64,000 nt of DNA from Streptomyces sp. NBC_00236 (GCF_036195045.1 NZ_CP108100.1:4774001-4838000); one strand, 5' to 3'. Shown: positions 41,868 to 51,448, numbered from the stretch's first letter. The notes: a model not told the origin generated them from the sequence alone. Numbers and translations are program-made.

Positions 41868-42392
41868 ATGCCGGAACGCGACGATCTGCTTGCGCTCGTG
41901 ACCGACCAGCGCACCAATTTTCTCTTCACCGTCGAGAATCTCGACGACACCCAGGCACGCGCCCGCACGACCGTCAGCGAGCTGACGCTGGGCGGACTGC
42001 TGAAGCACCTCGGGCTCGTGCAGCGCAGCTGGCTGGACGTCATCGAGGGCACCGCCCCCGCGAAGATCGACTGGGCGGACCTCGACCCCGACGGCAACCG
42101 GATGACGGACACCGAGAAGCTGCCCGACCTCCTGGAGGCCTTCCACACCGCGGCGGCCGCGTTCGACCGTACGGTGCGCGAGGAGGCCGACCTCGACCGC
42201 GAGGTCACGCTGCCGGTGTACCCGTGGTCACCGCCGGAGCCCGTTCTCTGGACGGTCCGCCGCGTCCTGTGGCACATCTTCCGCGAGATCGCCCACCACA
42301 GCGGCCACGCCGACATCATCCGCGAGGCGCTGGACGGCGCCAGCACGACGCTCAGGATGAAGGACGCGGCTGCTGACGCTCACGGCGGCTGA
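41868..42392 (+). CDS. DinB-family protein
   Basis: A 174-residue DinB/DUF664 protein, distantly similar to the one at 16392. Likely metal ligands are the His in LGGLLKHLGLVQ and those in WHIFREIAHHSGHADIIRE. ATG 41868 has GGAGG at 7 nt. It follows a terminator, so it is probably a monocistronic unit. Confidence 0.88.
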   Translation: MPERDDLLALVTDQRTNFLFTVENLDDTQARARTTVSELTLGGLLKHLGLVQRSWLDVIEGTAPAKIDWADLDPDGNRMTDTEKLPDLLEAFHTAAAAFDRTVREEADLDREVTLPVYPWSPPEPVLWTVRRVLWHIFREIAHHSGHADIIREALDGASTTLRMKDAAADAHGG

Positions 42393-42655
42393 CCTTCCCC
42401 TCGCCGAGCAGCAAGGGCCGGCCAGACGTTGAAGGAGCCGACGACCGGAAGGCGCCGGCCGCTCCATCGCCGTCGCGCACAGCAAATTCGACGTTCGCTG
42501 CACAGACCCGGGTCTGCTCGGGCCGGTGTGCTGTCTCTGCGGATCTCGAACACGCGCTGCCCTGTGGGCGAAGTCCTCGGCGTGTCCGGATCGGGGATGC
42601 CGGCACGGCGCCCTCCCTTCTTCGGTGTGGTGCGGAGGTGGGCGTGGTCCGCCGT

Positions 42656-43138
42656 TCAGTCCGTTCGTGAGGCGCCCTGAGCCGCGAACATCCAGGCCTG
42701 CTTCTCGAGTTCGGCGCTGATCGAGATCAGGAGGTCCTGGGTGACCGGGTCGGCCCCCTCGGTGGCGTCGATGCGCTCGCGCAGCCGTGTGGCGGCGGCC
42801 CCCAGGGTTTCGACCGTCATCTCGACGGCGTCGTCGTCGCGTATCCAGCCGTCCTTCGGGCTGGGCAGTGCGAACGACGAGGCGATCGTCTCCGGCCGGC
42901 CGTCCGGCTGGAGACCGAGCGTCGCAGCCCGTTCGGCGACCGTGTCGGCGGCCTCGCGGATCACCGTGACCAGTTCGTCGAGCTGCAGGTGGATGGAGCG
43001 GAAGCGAGGCCCCACGATGTTCCAGTGCGCCTGCTTCCCGATCAGCGAGATCCTGAGGAGGTCCACGAGGGTGCTCTGCAGCGCGCTCCCGGCGACCTGA
43101 CGGACCGCATCGGGAATCGTGCTCTTCATGACAGTCAT
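42656..43138 (-). CDS. dps: Dps-family ferritin-like protein
   Basis: A 160-residue Dps protein. Ferroxidase-site residues are seen in GKQAHWNIVGPRFRSIHLQL and the following DELV. Dps cages oxidise and store iron and shield DNA under stress. ATG 43138 (AGGAG upstream) or ATG 43129 may be used. It lies in a block of stress-related genes. Confidence 0.92.
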   Translation of the reverse strand: MTVMKSTIPDAVRQVAGSALQSTLVDLLRISLIGKQAHWNIVGPRFRSIHLQLDELVTVIREAADTVAERAATLGLQPDGRPETIASSFALPSPKDGWIRDDDAVEMTVETLGAAATRLRERIDATEGADPVTQDLLISISAELEKQAWMFAAQGASRTD

Positions 43139-43320
43139 ACGGCGGTTCTCCTTGCGTCATCGGCTCCGGCGATGCGGAGCAGCGCGACACGTTCCGGTGG
43201 CGGGGTGACTGGTGGGCCCGCTCACCGGGCGTCGTCGCGGTGTGGGTTCAGGTGGTGTGGAGGGTGATGGCGGCCTCCTCGGCGCTCTGCCCGATGTGGC
43301 CGGTGAACTCGGTCGTCGGA

Positions 43321-43360
43321 GCGGGGTGCTCCCGGAAAGCGGTTACCGGGAGCACCCCGC
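43321..43360. terminator. Terminator hairpin after the monooxygenase gene
   Basis: A perfect 15-bp inverted repeat with a 10-nt loop lies 37 bp beyond the stop of the minus-strand quinol monooxygenase gene. Confidence 0.88.
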
Positions 43361-43397
43361 GGATCGTTCCGCGGTGGTGCGGCCCGCCGGCGGAGGC

Positions 43398-43721
43398 CTA
43401 CTGGGCGGGGCGGAACGGGCGCAGCAGGCGGATGCCGTCCTCGATGGATCCGTCGATCAGTTCGAGCATCTGCGGGACGAGTTCCTGCATCCGGGGCGCG
43501 GCGAGGTGGGCGTCGAGGTGGGCGCGGGTCTCCCAGCGTTCGTAGATGACGAACTCGCCGGGCCTGCCCTCGACTTCGTGGGCTTCGTAGTCGATGTTGC
43601 CGGGGTCGTTGCGCGATGGGGTGACGGCGGCGGTGACGAACGCCTTGAGGTCGGCCTCCCTGCCCGGCTGCGCTTTCGCGTCCCAGACGACGGTCACGTA
43701 GCCGGTGGGTGTTGCGGTCAT
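43398..43721 (-). CDS. Antibiotic-biosynthesis-monooxygenase-domain protein
   Basis: A 107-residue ABM-fold protein: VTVVWDAKAQPGREADLKAF, then EFVIYERWETRAHLDAHLAA. The family includes cofactor-free quinol monooxygenases such as YgiN. ATG 43721 lies 55 bp downstream of the chloroperoxidase-like gene on the same strand, so both are probably co-transcribed and ended by the hairpin at 43321. Confidence 0.9.
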   Translation of the reverse strand: MTATPTGYVTVVWDAKAQPGREADLKAFVTAAVTPSRNDPGNIDYEAHEVEGRPGEFVIYERWETRAHLDAHLAAPRMQELVPQMLELIDGSIEDGIRLLRPFRPAQ

Positions 43722-43776
43722 GGTGATTACTCTTCTGTTCCGTGCTGACGGGCTGTGTGCCGGTACCGGGCCGGTG

Positions 43777-44601
43777 TCAGCTCTCGATGAAGTCGAGGAG
43801 GTCGGCGTTGACGGTATCGGCGTTGACGGTGCACATGCCGTGCGACAGCCCGGGGTAGACCTTCAGGCGCGCGTTCTTGACCAACGTGATCGCCATCTCG
43901 GCGGAGGCGGCGATCGGGACGACCTGGTCGTCGTCGCCGTGCATGATGAGCGTGGGCACGTCGATCGCCCGGAGGTCGTCGGTGAAGTCGGTCTCCGAGA
44001 ACGCCTTGATCCCCTCGTAGTGCGCCTGCGCGCCACCGGCCATCCCCTGACGCCACCAGTTCTGGATGACACCCTGGGACACGTCCGCGCCCGGGCGGTT
44101 GAACCCGTAGAACGGCCCGGAGGCGATGTCGAGGTAGAACTGGGAGCGGTTGGTGGCCACACCCTCACGGAAGCCGTCGAAGACCTCGACCGGCAGCCCT
44201 CCCGGGTTGGACTCGGTCTGGACCATGAGCGGCGGGACCGCTCCGATGAGGACGGCCTTGGCGACCCGCCCGGCACCGTGCCCGGCGACGTACCGGGCGA
44301 CCTCTCCACCACCGGTGGAGTGGCCGACGTGGACGACGTCGCGCAGGCCGAGGTGCGCCACCACGGCGGCGGCGTCCGCCGCGTAGTGGTCCATGTCGTG
44401 TCCGTGGCCGACCTGGGTGGAGCGCCCGTGCCCGCGGCGGTCGTGGGCGATGACCCGGTAGCCGTGCCGGAGGAGGAACAGCATCTGGGCGTCCCAGTCG
44501 TCCGAGCTCAGCGGCCAGCCGTGGTGGAACATGACCGGCCGGCCCGTGCCCCAGTCCTTGTAGAAGATTTCGGTTCCGTCGCTGACGGTGACGAACGGCA
44601 T
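43777..44601 (-). CDS. Chloroperoxidase-like alpha/beta hydrolase (perhydrolase family)
   Basis: A 274-residue non-heme chloroperoxidase-type hydrolase. It shows [25 protein letters not shown], nucleophile GHSTGG (Ser95), HGDDDQVVP for the acid and LSHGMC for the His. Enzymes of this family catalyse esterase and perhydrolase reactions. A small C-terminal repeat, VNADTVNAD, is present. ATG 44601 follows GAGGAG. The 130 bp upstream are almost identical to those before the aldehyde dehydrogenase at 49665. Confidence 0.92.
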   Translation of the reverse strand: MPFVTVSDGTEIFYKDWGTGRPVMFHHGWPLSSDDWDAQMLFLLRHGYRVIAHDRRGHGRSTQVGHGHDMDHYAADAAAVVAHLGLRDVVHVGHSTGGGEVARYVAGHGAGRVAKAVLIGAVPPLMVQTESNPGGLPVEVFDGFREGVATNRSQFYLDIASGPFYGFNRPGADVSQGVIQNWWRQGMAGGAQAHYEGIKAFSETDFTDDLRAIDVPTLIMHGDDDQVVPIAASAEMAITLVKNARLKVYPGLSHGMCTVNADTVNADLLDFIES

Positions 44602-44730
44602 GGTCTGCTCCTCGTGGTCTCGCCCGGGTACCGGGCGGATTCGCTGTCTCCACGAGAATGGCTCAGCCGCCCTACCGACAGCCTCCGTCATCTGACTGAC
44701 ATCCGGCCGACGGCACGCTTACGTCAGCAC
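44602..44730 (-). promoter_or_regulatory. Shared upstream element, copy 1
   Basis: About 128 bp before the chloroperoxidase-like gene match 51123-51250 before the aldehyde dehydrogenase gene at a constant offset of 6521 bp, by eye at roughly 88% identity. It includes a 7-bp stem hairpin (44621-44637), the ribosome site and probably the promoter. The reading frame upstream of both ATGs is also conserved, but the high DNA identity explains that. Confidence 0.75.
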
Positions 44731-44760
44731 AGGGCAGTGCTGAGACCCGAGCGGCAGCTC

Positions 44761-47544
44761 TCACGGCCGGGTGGCCGAAGGCTCGGGAGGCAGCGCCTCC
44801 AGAGCGTCGCGGAGCCCGGCCCGCGACGTGATCCCCAGCTTCGGGAACACACGGTAGAGATGCGACGACACGGTCCGCGGCGAAAGGAACAGACGCGACG
44901 CGATCTGCGGGTTCGACAGCCCCGTCGCCGCCAGCCTGGCAACCTCCAGTTCCTGCGGGGTGAGGGCCTCACCGGCCTTGCCCCGGCCGGTCCGCGTCAT
45001 CCCGGTGGCGCGGAGCTCCGCCGCCGCCCGGGCCTCCCACGAACGGGCCCCGAGCTCCTCGAAGCGGCCGCGGGCGTCAGTCAGCTGCACCCGGGCCTCG
45101 CGGTTGAGCCCCTGACGGCGCAGCCCTTCGCCGTACGCCAGATGGGCACGGCCGACCTCGAAGGGCCACTGCTCGACGCCCGGCAGTCCGAGTGCCTCCT
45201 CGAAGCACCGGACCATGTCCTCGGAAGCCGATGTCATCGCCGTGACCGTGGCCACGCTCAGCGCGAACCGCGACGAGAGGTGACCGACACCGGCGTCGCA
45301 CAGCGCGTCCGCGTGTCGTCGCGCCTCAGCGTGCCGCCCGGTGCGTACGGCGGCTTCGACGAGGTCCGGCGCGGACCACACGGCCTCGGGGTTGAACGGC
45401 GGCAGCACACCCGGGGCACAGATCGCTGTGGCGTGCCGGAAGGCCGTCTCGAAGTCGGCGGCGCCGACGGCCGCCCGGGCCGCCGCCTGGTGGGCGCAGT
45501 TCTCCAGCCGCCGCAGGCCCCTGGGACCCGACCACCCCCAGATGTCCTCGCAGTGGCGGTGGCACGCGTCGAGGTCGCCGCGCTGGGCCGCGGCCATCGC
45601 GGCGACGTAGTGCCCCACCTGGGCGAACAGGTGGTATCCCGTCTCCTCGGACAGTGCGATGAGCTCGTCCGAGGCGTCGGCCGAGGTCTGCCACCGGCCG
45701 GTGTACAGGTCGTCCAGGGCGACGAACATCAGGGCCGGCATGCTCGATCCCACCGCGCCGCCGTCGCGTATGACCCGGGACACGGCCTCGCGGCAGCCCG
45801 GAAGCCGGTCGAGGTACGAGGCGGTCAGGGCGGTGCGGATGACCATGTCGGCGTCACTCCGGTCCCTCAGCCGCGAGATCTCCTCGTCCAGGCGGCGCAG
45901 CATGCCGTCGGTGACGGAGCCGAGGTCGTGGTGGACGCGCCCCAGCGACGCCGCGGCGGCGGGCGCCGCCTCGGGGGACCGGGCGAGCACGTCGACCAGA
46001 GGTTTCCAGTGCTTGGGCCGGCCCGAGTACTGGCTGGCGAGGGTGAGGGTGAACAGCGCGGTCTCCAGCTCCTCACGCGGCGGTCCGGGCATCACCGAGG
46101 CCTGCCCGACCGCCTCCATCAGGAGTGCATGGGCCGTATCGGCGTCGCCTTCCATGACGAGCACGAGGAAGCCGGCCGTCGCGGCCGCCGAGAGCGACCG
46201 GGCCGCCGGATCACCCTTGACCTCACGCATGATCTCCTGGCTGACCTCCAGATGACCCGCGACCCAGGCGGCGGTATAGGCGGCCTGGGACAGGCGGCGC
46301 CTGCGCTCCGCTCGGTCGGTGCTCAGCTCGGCCGCGCGCCGCAGCCTCGCGATCGCGCCGTCGGCGTCACCGCGCCGCAGGCTGCTCCGGGCCGCCGACT
46401 CCACGATGGCGGCGACCGCCTCGTCGGGCGCCGTCGTGGCTCTCGCGAGGTGATCACCGCGCCGCTCGGGGTGGTCGGCCAGTGCGCCGGCCAGCCGGCG
46501 GTGGGCGCTGCGCCGCTGCTCGCCGGTGGAACCGTCGACCACCGCGGACCCGACCAGCGGGTGCCTGAAGCGCACCACGCGGCCGTTCTCCTCGACCATG
46601 ACCAGGTGGTCACGCTCCGCGGGAGCGAGTTCCTCAAGGCTGCCCGGCCCGCCGGCCGCCTCGAGAATGCCGATGTCGCCGGAGCCCTCGAGAGCCGCGA
46701 GCAGCAGTACCTCGCGCGTCCTCTGCGGCAGCCGTCCGACGCGGGCGCCGTACAGAGCGCGGACATCCCGCCCCGGGCCGCTCGCCCGCCCCGCCCCTTG
46801 GCCGTGTTGGTCGCCGGACACCCCGGTGGACCCGGCGAACTCGAGCAGCGCCAGGGGGTTTCCCCGCGCCTCGTGCGCCACGGTCGAAAGGACCCGGCGG
46901 GGGAGGTGGGCGAAGCGCCGGGACAGCAGCCGCAGGGCGTCCGCGTCGTCCAGCGGCGCGATCTCGAACTCCGGCAGACCGGTGGACGGGAAGGATGTAC
47001 CGGACTCCGGCCGCTGCGCTCCGAGCAGCCCGATACGGCGGCCCTCCAGTCTTCTGGCGACGAAACCCACCGCAGCCTGGCTCGCCTGGTCGACGACATG
47101 AAGGTCATCGACCACGAGGAGCAACGGCCGCTCCTTCGCGGCCTCGTCGAACAGGGCCAGTGCCGCGTTCAGGACGGCGATCCGGCTCGACGCGGGACCG
47201 GCACCGAGACCGAGGGCGACCTCGAGGGCCTCCCGCATGGAACGCGGCAGACGACCGAGCTCGTCCGGCAGCGAGCCGACGAGCTGATGGAGCCCCGCGA
47301 AGCTGATGTCCGTCTCGTACTCGACGCCGCTTCCGCGGACGACCCGCACTCCCTTCGCCGCCGCCAGCTCGGCGGTCGCGTCCAGAAGCGCCGTCTTCCC
47401 CACGCCCGGATCACCGGTGAGCAGCAGGACGGCTCCGTCCGCCCCGGCCATGTCCAGGAACGTCGCAAGCTCGGCGAGCTCGCCCTCCCGGCCGACCAGA
47501 CCGGTCGGGCCGACACCCATGCCTGTACTTGGCTTCGCCCACAT
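44761..47544 (-). CDS. Large ATP-binding LuxR-family regulator (LAL type)
   Basis: A 927-residue LuxR regulator. Walker A GDPGVGKT is at residues 44-51, Walker B LLLVVDDLHV at 141-150, a long helical repeat region follows, and the C-terminal HTH includes LTPQELEVARLAATGLSNPQ and SPRTVSSHLYRVFPKLGI. ATG 47544 has AAGGA; ATG 47520 is an alternative. It lies between the two genes with duplicated leaders, so it may control them. LALs respond to small molecules or nucleotides; the signal is unknown. Confidence 0.92.
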   Translation of the reverse strand: MWAKPSTGMGVGPTGLVGREGELAELATFLDMAGADGAVLLLTGDPGVGKTALLDATAELAAAKGVRVVRGSGVEYETDISFAGLHQLVGSLPDELGRLPRSMREALEVALGLGAGPASSRIAVLNAALALFDEAAKERPLLLVVDDLHVVDQASQAAVGFVARRLEGRRIGLLGAQRPESGTSFPSTGLPEFEIAPLDDADALRLLSRRFAHLPRRVLSTVAHEARGNPLALLEFAGSTGVSGDQHGQGAGRASGPGRDVRALYGARVGRLPQRTREVLLLAALEGSGDIGILEAAGGPGSLEELAPAERDHLVMVEENGRVVRFRHPLVGSAVVDGSTGEQRRSAHRRLAGALADHPERRGDHLARATTAPDEAVAAIVESAARSSLRRGDADGAIARLRRAAELSTDRAERRRRLSQAAYTAAWVAGHLEVSQEIMREVKGDPAARSLSAAATAGFLVLVMEGDADTAHALLMEAVGQASVMPGPPREELETALFTLTLASQYSGRPKHWKPLVDVLARSPEAAPAAAASLGRVHHDLGSVTDGMLRRLDEEISRLRDRSDADMVIRTALTASYLDRLPGCREAVSRVIRDGGAVGSSMPALMFVALDDLYTGRWQTSADASDELIALSEETGYHLFAQVGHYVAAMAAAQRGDLDACHRHCEDIWGWSGPRGLRRLENCAHQAAARAAVGAADFETAFRHATAICAPGVLPPFNPEAVWSAPDLVEAAVRTGRHAEARRHADALCDAGVGHLSSRFALSVATVTAMTSASEDMVRCFEEALGLPGVEQWPFEVGRAHLAYGEGLRRQGLNREARVQLTDARGRFEELGARSWEARAAAELRATGMTRTGRGKAGEALTPQELEVARLAATGLSNPQIASRLFLSPRTVSSHLYRVFPKLGITSRAGLRDALEALPPEPSATRP

Positions 47545-47750
47545 CCGCCGCGTCCTTCGCCGTATCCCGCGAAGCAGTCGAACCACCAGCCACGCGCTTG
47601 ACCAGCAATTATCGCACCCACCGGCAAACGGAACATAAAGCCATCTGCTTCGTCGACACCCGCAGCTCCCAGACGAAGATGCACCGGTCGCACGGCACGG
47701 GCGCCGTCGTACGCCGTGCCGGCCAGGTTCCCGCAGCGACGAGGGCTCCC

Positions 47751-48992
47751 TTACGGAACTGGCACCGCGACGCCTTCCTCGCCCCTCCCACGCTCCGGGC
47801 TCGCCCCGAGCGCCGTCAGCGTCACCCCGACTGCCACCGCCAGTGCCGCCACCAGCCCCGCCGCGAGCACTGCCCAGTGACCCAGGAACGTACAGACGAC
47901 CACCAGCAGCGCCGTGGCCGGCAGCACCGACTGCTGGGCGATCCCGACCTTGTAGAAGCGCGAGTGCAGCGCCCACACCGTGAGCAGGAACAGCGCTGTC
48001 GGGAGCGTCACCGCCGCCGACGCGGACAGCGCCGAAAGGTGCGTCTTGCCCACCGCCTGCTCCACCGCCACCTCCAGGCCGGCCCCGATCGCGGCACCCG
48101 AGACGAAGATCAGGTAATGGCCGTAGCCCCAGAGGAAGGACTGCCGGTTGGACCGGAGGTGCCCGTGGATGGGGACCGCGAAGTACACCCACCAGGCGGC
48201 GAAGATGATCAGCAGTCCGCCGGCGGCGATGGGCAGCAACTCACCCAGGGCCTCGTGCTCGTCGATCCCCGACTTCACGGCAACGGTGGCCGCCGCAATG
48301 GTCTCGCCGAGCACGATGAGCGTGAGCAGCCCGTACCGTTCGGCGATGTGGTGGGGGTGCCAGGCCGTGGCGTGGGACCGCTCCGCATACAGCGGTACGG
48401 CCATCTCCAGCAGCGCCATCACCAGGAAGACCCACGGGCGGTCGGCCTCCGGCAGGACCAGCAGCCCCAGCCAGCCGATCTGGCACAGCCCGATGGCGTA
48501 CCGCAGTGCCATCGTCCGCTCGGGGCCCTGGCTCGACCGTGCCACGCGCAGCCACTGCGCCGTCATGGCGAGCCGCATGATCACGTAGCCCAGGATGACG
48601 ACCAGGTACGCGTGTTCCTCGAACGCCTGGGAGACGCCCGCCGCCAGGACGAGCACGCCGGCTATCTGGATCAGCGTGACGATCCGGTACAGCACGTCGT
48701 CGTTGTCGTAAGCCGAGGCGAACCACGTGAAGTTCATCCACGCCCACCAGATGGCGAAGAAGATCATCAAGTAGTCGAGGATCCCCTCGCCCGTGTGCCC
48801 CTCGACCATGGTGTGCACCAACTGGGCGCCTGCCTGAGCTATGGCCACGATGAAGCACAGGTCGAAGAAGAGCTCCAGTGAGGAGACGCCGCGGTGGGTC
48901 TCGTCGCGGCCTCGCGCCGTGAGCCTGCGCAGTGGTCTGTGGTGTGCGGGCGCCGCGGAGCACACCGGCGGCGGAGCCGGGCTGCTTGTCAT
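47751..48992 (-). CDS. Low-temperature-requirement-A (LtrA) family membrane protein
   Basis: A 413-residue polytopic protein. The LtrA signature starts with SSLELFFDLCFIVAIAQAG, then AIWWAWMNFTWFASAYDNDD and AERYGLLTLIVLGETIAAA. About ten membrane helices are visible. The family is named after a Listeria mutant unable to grow in the cold; the molecular function is unknown. The ATG overlaps the stop of the small membrane protein upstream (ATGA). Confidence 0.9.
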   Translation of the reverse strand: MTSSPAPPPVCSAAPAHHRPLRRLTARGRDETHRGVSSLELFFDLCFIVAIAQAGAQLVHTMVEGHTGEGILDYLMIFFAIWWAWMNFTWFASAYDNDDVLYRIVTLIQIAGVLVLAAGVSQAFEEHAYLVVILGYVIMRLAMTAQWLRVARSSQGPERTMALRYAIGLCQIGWLGLLVLPEADRPWVFLVMALLEMAVPLYAERSHATAWHPHHIAERYGLLTLIVLGETIAAATVAVKSGIDEHEALGELLPIAAGGLLIIFAAWWVYFAVPIHGHLRSNRQSFLWGYGHYLIFVSGAAIGAGLEVAVEQAVGKTHLSALSASAAVTLPTALFLLTVWALHSRFYKVGIAQQSVLPATALLVVVCTFLGHWAVLAAGLVAALAVAVGVTLTALGASPERGRGEEGVAVPVP

Positions 48993-49348
48993 CTGGTGAG
49001 CCAAGCCCCGAAATGCCGCTGCAGTCGGGGATTGATCTGCCAGACCATCGCTGCTGCCGCCACCGGGACGAGTACAGCGAGTCGCACCGGCAGGGACAGA
49101 TCCTCCAGCACAGGGTTCGTGGCCAGGCCCAGCAGGACGATGGTGGGGTAGATGCCGCACACGGTGAGGAGCCACAGCTTCCAGCGCCGGACGGGGGCCG
49201 GAACGGTGGGGCCGAGCCGGGGTTCGGCGTTCGCGACCCCGTTCCGGCGCTGATCCCGGAGCATGTGCCGGATGTCTGTCACTGCCGGTGGGCTCGGCAG
49301 TCCAGGATCGTCAGCACCGTAGGCATGGGAAACAGTTCTCTCGTTCAT
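48989..49348 (-). CDS. Small two-helix membrane protein coupled to LtrA
   Basis: A 119-residue protein with an N-terminal soluble half (MNERTVSHAYGADD...) and two membrane helices (WKLWLLTVCGIYPTIVLLGL and LAVLVPVAAAAMVWQI). The membrane part resembles the transmembrane half of ABM-TM proteins, though the ABM part is absent. ATG 49348 has GGAG upstream. It is translationally coupled to the LtrA gene by an ATGA overlap. No function is known. Confidence 0.75.
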   Translation of the reverse strand: MNERTVSHAYGADDPGLPSPPAVTDIRHMLRDQRRNGVANAEPRLGPTVPAPVRRWKLWLLTVCGIYPTIVLLGLATNPVLEDLSLPVRLAVLVPVAAAAMVWQINPRLQRHFGAWLTR

Positions 49349-49664
49349 GGACCACTCCACATCGAAATGCTGCGTATCGTTTTGATTCCCTCGGTTCCTG
49401 CGCGACCGAGGCGATGTTGGCGCTGCGTGATGGGCTGCCCGCGCGCGCAACAGCGGCAGCAGTTGCCGGGTGAGCAGCTCAGGGCTCAGGGCTCAGATGG
49501 TTCACCGCCGGCCGCTGCTGGTATCCGCCTTCCGCAAGCTCCTCAGCCGGGGCGAGACGGAGCGTTCGTCGCTCCGGTGATCAGACGCGACGCCGTGGTG
49601 CACGCTTCTCGTGCAGGGGGCTCCCCGGCGCCCAGGTGGGCGCCGGGCCAGGTGATGATCTGGA
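49349..49664. other. Gene-free stretch between the small membrane protein and the aldehyde dehydrogenase
   Basis: 316 bp without a convincing gene. It includes the probable promoter of the membrane-protein/LtrA unit (AT-richer around 49355-49395), a short tandem repeat of GCTCAGG near 49475-49495 and the terminator hairpin at 49624-49647. Confidence 0.5.
49624..49647. terminator. Terminator-like hairpin after the aldehyde dehydrogenase gene
   Basis: A perfect 11-bp inverted repeat (CCCGGCGCCCA and its complement) has a 2-nt centre. It lies 17 bp beyond the stop codon of the minus-strand aldehyde dehydrogenase gene. Confidence 0.7.
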
Positions 49665-51122
49665 TCAGTGAGCGGACTGGGTGTGGTCCTGCTCCACGTA
49701 CACCTTGAGGGCCTGGAACTCCTCGATCGCTCGCGGGCCGCACAGGTAGCCGTAGCCGCTTCCCTTGACGCCGCCCTCCTCGAAGTCCTCGCTGATGGCT
49801 CCCCAGGTGTTGATCCATACGGTGCCGGTGCGGATGCGCCGGGCGATCCGGCGGGCCTTCATCGAGTCCGAGCTGAACACCGAGGCGGCCAGGCCGTAGA
49901 TGGTGGCGTTCGCCTTGGTCACGGCGTCGTCCTCGTCGTCGAAGACCTCGAACGTCTGGACCGGACCGAAGACCTCTTCCTGCACGATCCGGACGTCGGT
50001 GCGGTCCACCTCGATCAGGCTCGGCCGGTAGAACGCCCCGGCGGCCAGAGGGCCGTCGGTGACCGCACCGCCGCGCAGCAGCACCGTGCCGTATGTGGCG
50101 GCTTCCTCGACGATCGCGTCCACCCGCTGGGCGGACGCCCGGTCGATCACCGGGCCGAGCTGGGCCTTCTCGTCGTCGCCCGACCCGAGCCGCACCTGTG
50201 CGAGCGCGCTGGTGAGCCGAGTGCGCACCTGGTCGGCGATGTCCCGGTGAACCAGTACACGGGAGCCGGTGCAGCAGAACTGCCCGTTCATCAGCACCAG
50301 CGACTGCACCACGGTCGGGATCACCATGTCCAGATCGGCGTCCGGAAGGATCACCATCGGCGCCTTGCCGCCCAGTTCCAGACCGAGCCGCTTGAGCGTG
50401 GTGGAGGCCGCAGCCGCGATACTGCGCCCGACCGGCGTGCTGCCGGTGTAGTTGATCACGGCGACCTTGTCCGAGGAGACGAGGAACGGGGCCCCGGTGT
50501 TGCCGGACTCGGTGAACACGCTGACCACGCCCGCCGGGATCTCCGGGACCGAGGCCAGGACCTGCGCGAAGAGCTCATTGGTCAGCGCCGTCTGAGCCGG
50601 AAGCTTGACCACGACGGTGCAGCCGGCGGCCAGCGCCGGGCCCAGGGCCCGCACGGTCAGCATGATGGGGGAATTCCAGGGAGAAATGATCCCGGCGACG
50701 CCGAGCGGCTCGGGCACCGAGTGGGTGTACTGGCCGGGTGCCGTCTCCGCGGCGCGCCCGGCGGTCTGGGTACGCGCGGACGCCGCCGCGTAGCGCAGCC
50801 ACCCCACCGCACCGCTGACCTCCCACGTGGTCTCACCCAGCAGCTTGCCGTTCTCCCGGGACAGCATGGCCGCAACCTCGGGCACCCGGGCCTCGAGGGC
50901 ATCGGCGAGCCGGTTGAGCGCGGTCGCCCGAAGAGAGGGAGTGCGCGCCCATTCGGTCGTCTCGAACGCGGCGGCGGCGGCGTCCACGGCGGCCGAGGCC
51001 TCCGCCTCGCCACCGTCGTGGAACGAGCCGACGACCGTGCCGTCGGCCGGGTTGACCGATTCCAGAACCGGGCCGGAGCCGGTCCACTGTCCGTTGATCC
51101 AGTGCTGCGCGATGGTGCTCAT
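49665..51122 (-). CDS. NAD(P)-dependent aldehyde dehydrogenase
   Basis: A 485-residue aldehyde dehydrogenase. The oxyanion Asn is in ISPWNSP (Asn150), the general base Glu249 in GLELGGKAP, and the nucleophile Cys283 (or Cys284) in NGQFCCTGSRV. It oxidises an aldehyde to an acid; the substrate is open. ATG 51122 follows GAGGAG. The leader is almost identical to that of the chloroperoxidase-like gene, which suggests a common inducer. Confidence 0.93.
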   Translation of the reverse strand: MSTIAQHWINGQWTGSGPVLESVNPADGTVVGSFHDGGEAEASAAVDAAAAAFETTEWARTPSLRATALNRLADALEARVPEVAAMLSRENGKLLGETTWEVSGAVGWLRYAAASARTQTAGRAAETAPGQYTHSVPEPLGVAGIISPWNSPIMLTVRALGPALAAGCTVVVKLPAQTALTNELFAQVLASVPEIPAGVVSVFTESGNTGAPFLVSSDKVAVINYTGSTPVGRSIAAAASTTLKRLGLELGGKAPMVILPDADLDMVIPTVVQSLVLMNGQFCCTGSRVLVHRDIADQVRTRLTSALAQVRLGSGDDEKAQLGPVIDRASAQRVDAIVEEAATYGTVLLRGGAVTDGPLAAGAFYRPSLIEVDRTDVRIVQEEVFGPVQTFEVFDDEDDAVTKANATIYGLAASVFSSDSMKARRIARRIRTGTVWINTWGAISEDFEEGGVKGSGYGYLCGPRAIEEFQALKVYVEQDHTQSAH

Positions 51123-51250
51123 GGTCCGCTCCTCGTGGTCTCGCCCGGGTACCGGGCGGATTCGTTGTCTCCACGAGAATGGCTCGGCCGCCGTGCCGAC
51201 AGCCTCCGTCAGCTGACTGACATCCGGCCCTACGGCTCGCTTACGTCCGT
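51123..51250 (-). promoter_or_regulatory. Shared upstream element, copy 2
   Basis: This is the second copy of the element at 44602-44730. The hairpin (51142-51158), the central stretch and the ribosome site are conserved. Identity fades beyond about 51250. One copied promoter driving two stress-type enzymes is the likely reading. Confidence 0.75.
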
Positions 51251-51316
51251 ACTGACGCCGGCAGGCGGTCCCGTGGGTGTGGGGCGCCGGCCGGCCGGGT
51301 GGGAACCGCCGCATGG

Positions 51317-51448
51317 ATGAGTGAGAAGCCGCGGTTCAATCGATCACGTGAGGTGGCGGTCGAGCTCGTACCGGACGAGCTTGAGCGGTACCGGCCGACA
51401 GCCCAAGGCCCTTATCGCACAGCGGTGTACGGCCTCGCACCATGGTGA
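51317..51448 (+). CDS. Possible small open reading frame (43 residues)
   Basis: ATG 51317 opens a 43-residue frame starting MSEKPRFNRSREVAVELVPD and ending at a TGA at 51446. The mix of charged residues looks protein-like, but no good ribosome site is present and third positions are less biased than in neighbours. It may be a relic or chance. Confidence 0.2.
   Translation: MSEKPRFNRSREVAVELVPDELERYRPTAQGPYRTAVYGLAPW

Noticed and set aside
42393-42655. Short frames on both strands between the second DinB gene and dps
   Set aside because: Arg/Ser-rich translations without ribosome sites or family resemblance; probably non-coding.
44602-44691. In-frame extension of 30 residues before the chloroperoxidase-like ATG, conserved before the aldehyde dehydrogenase
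   Set aside because: The DNA of the two leaders is nearly identical, so frame conservation is not independent evidence. A good GAGGAG site favours the shorter starts.
43705-47601. Plus-strand frame of 1298 codons over the chloroperoxidase and LuxR genes
   Set aside because: Shadow of well-supported minus-strand genes with clear domains; its translation is compositionally abnormal.
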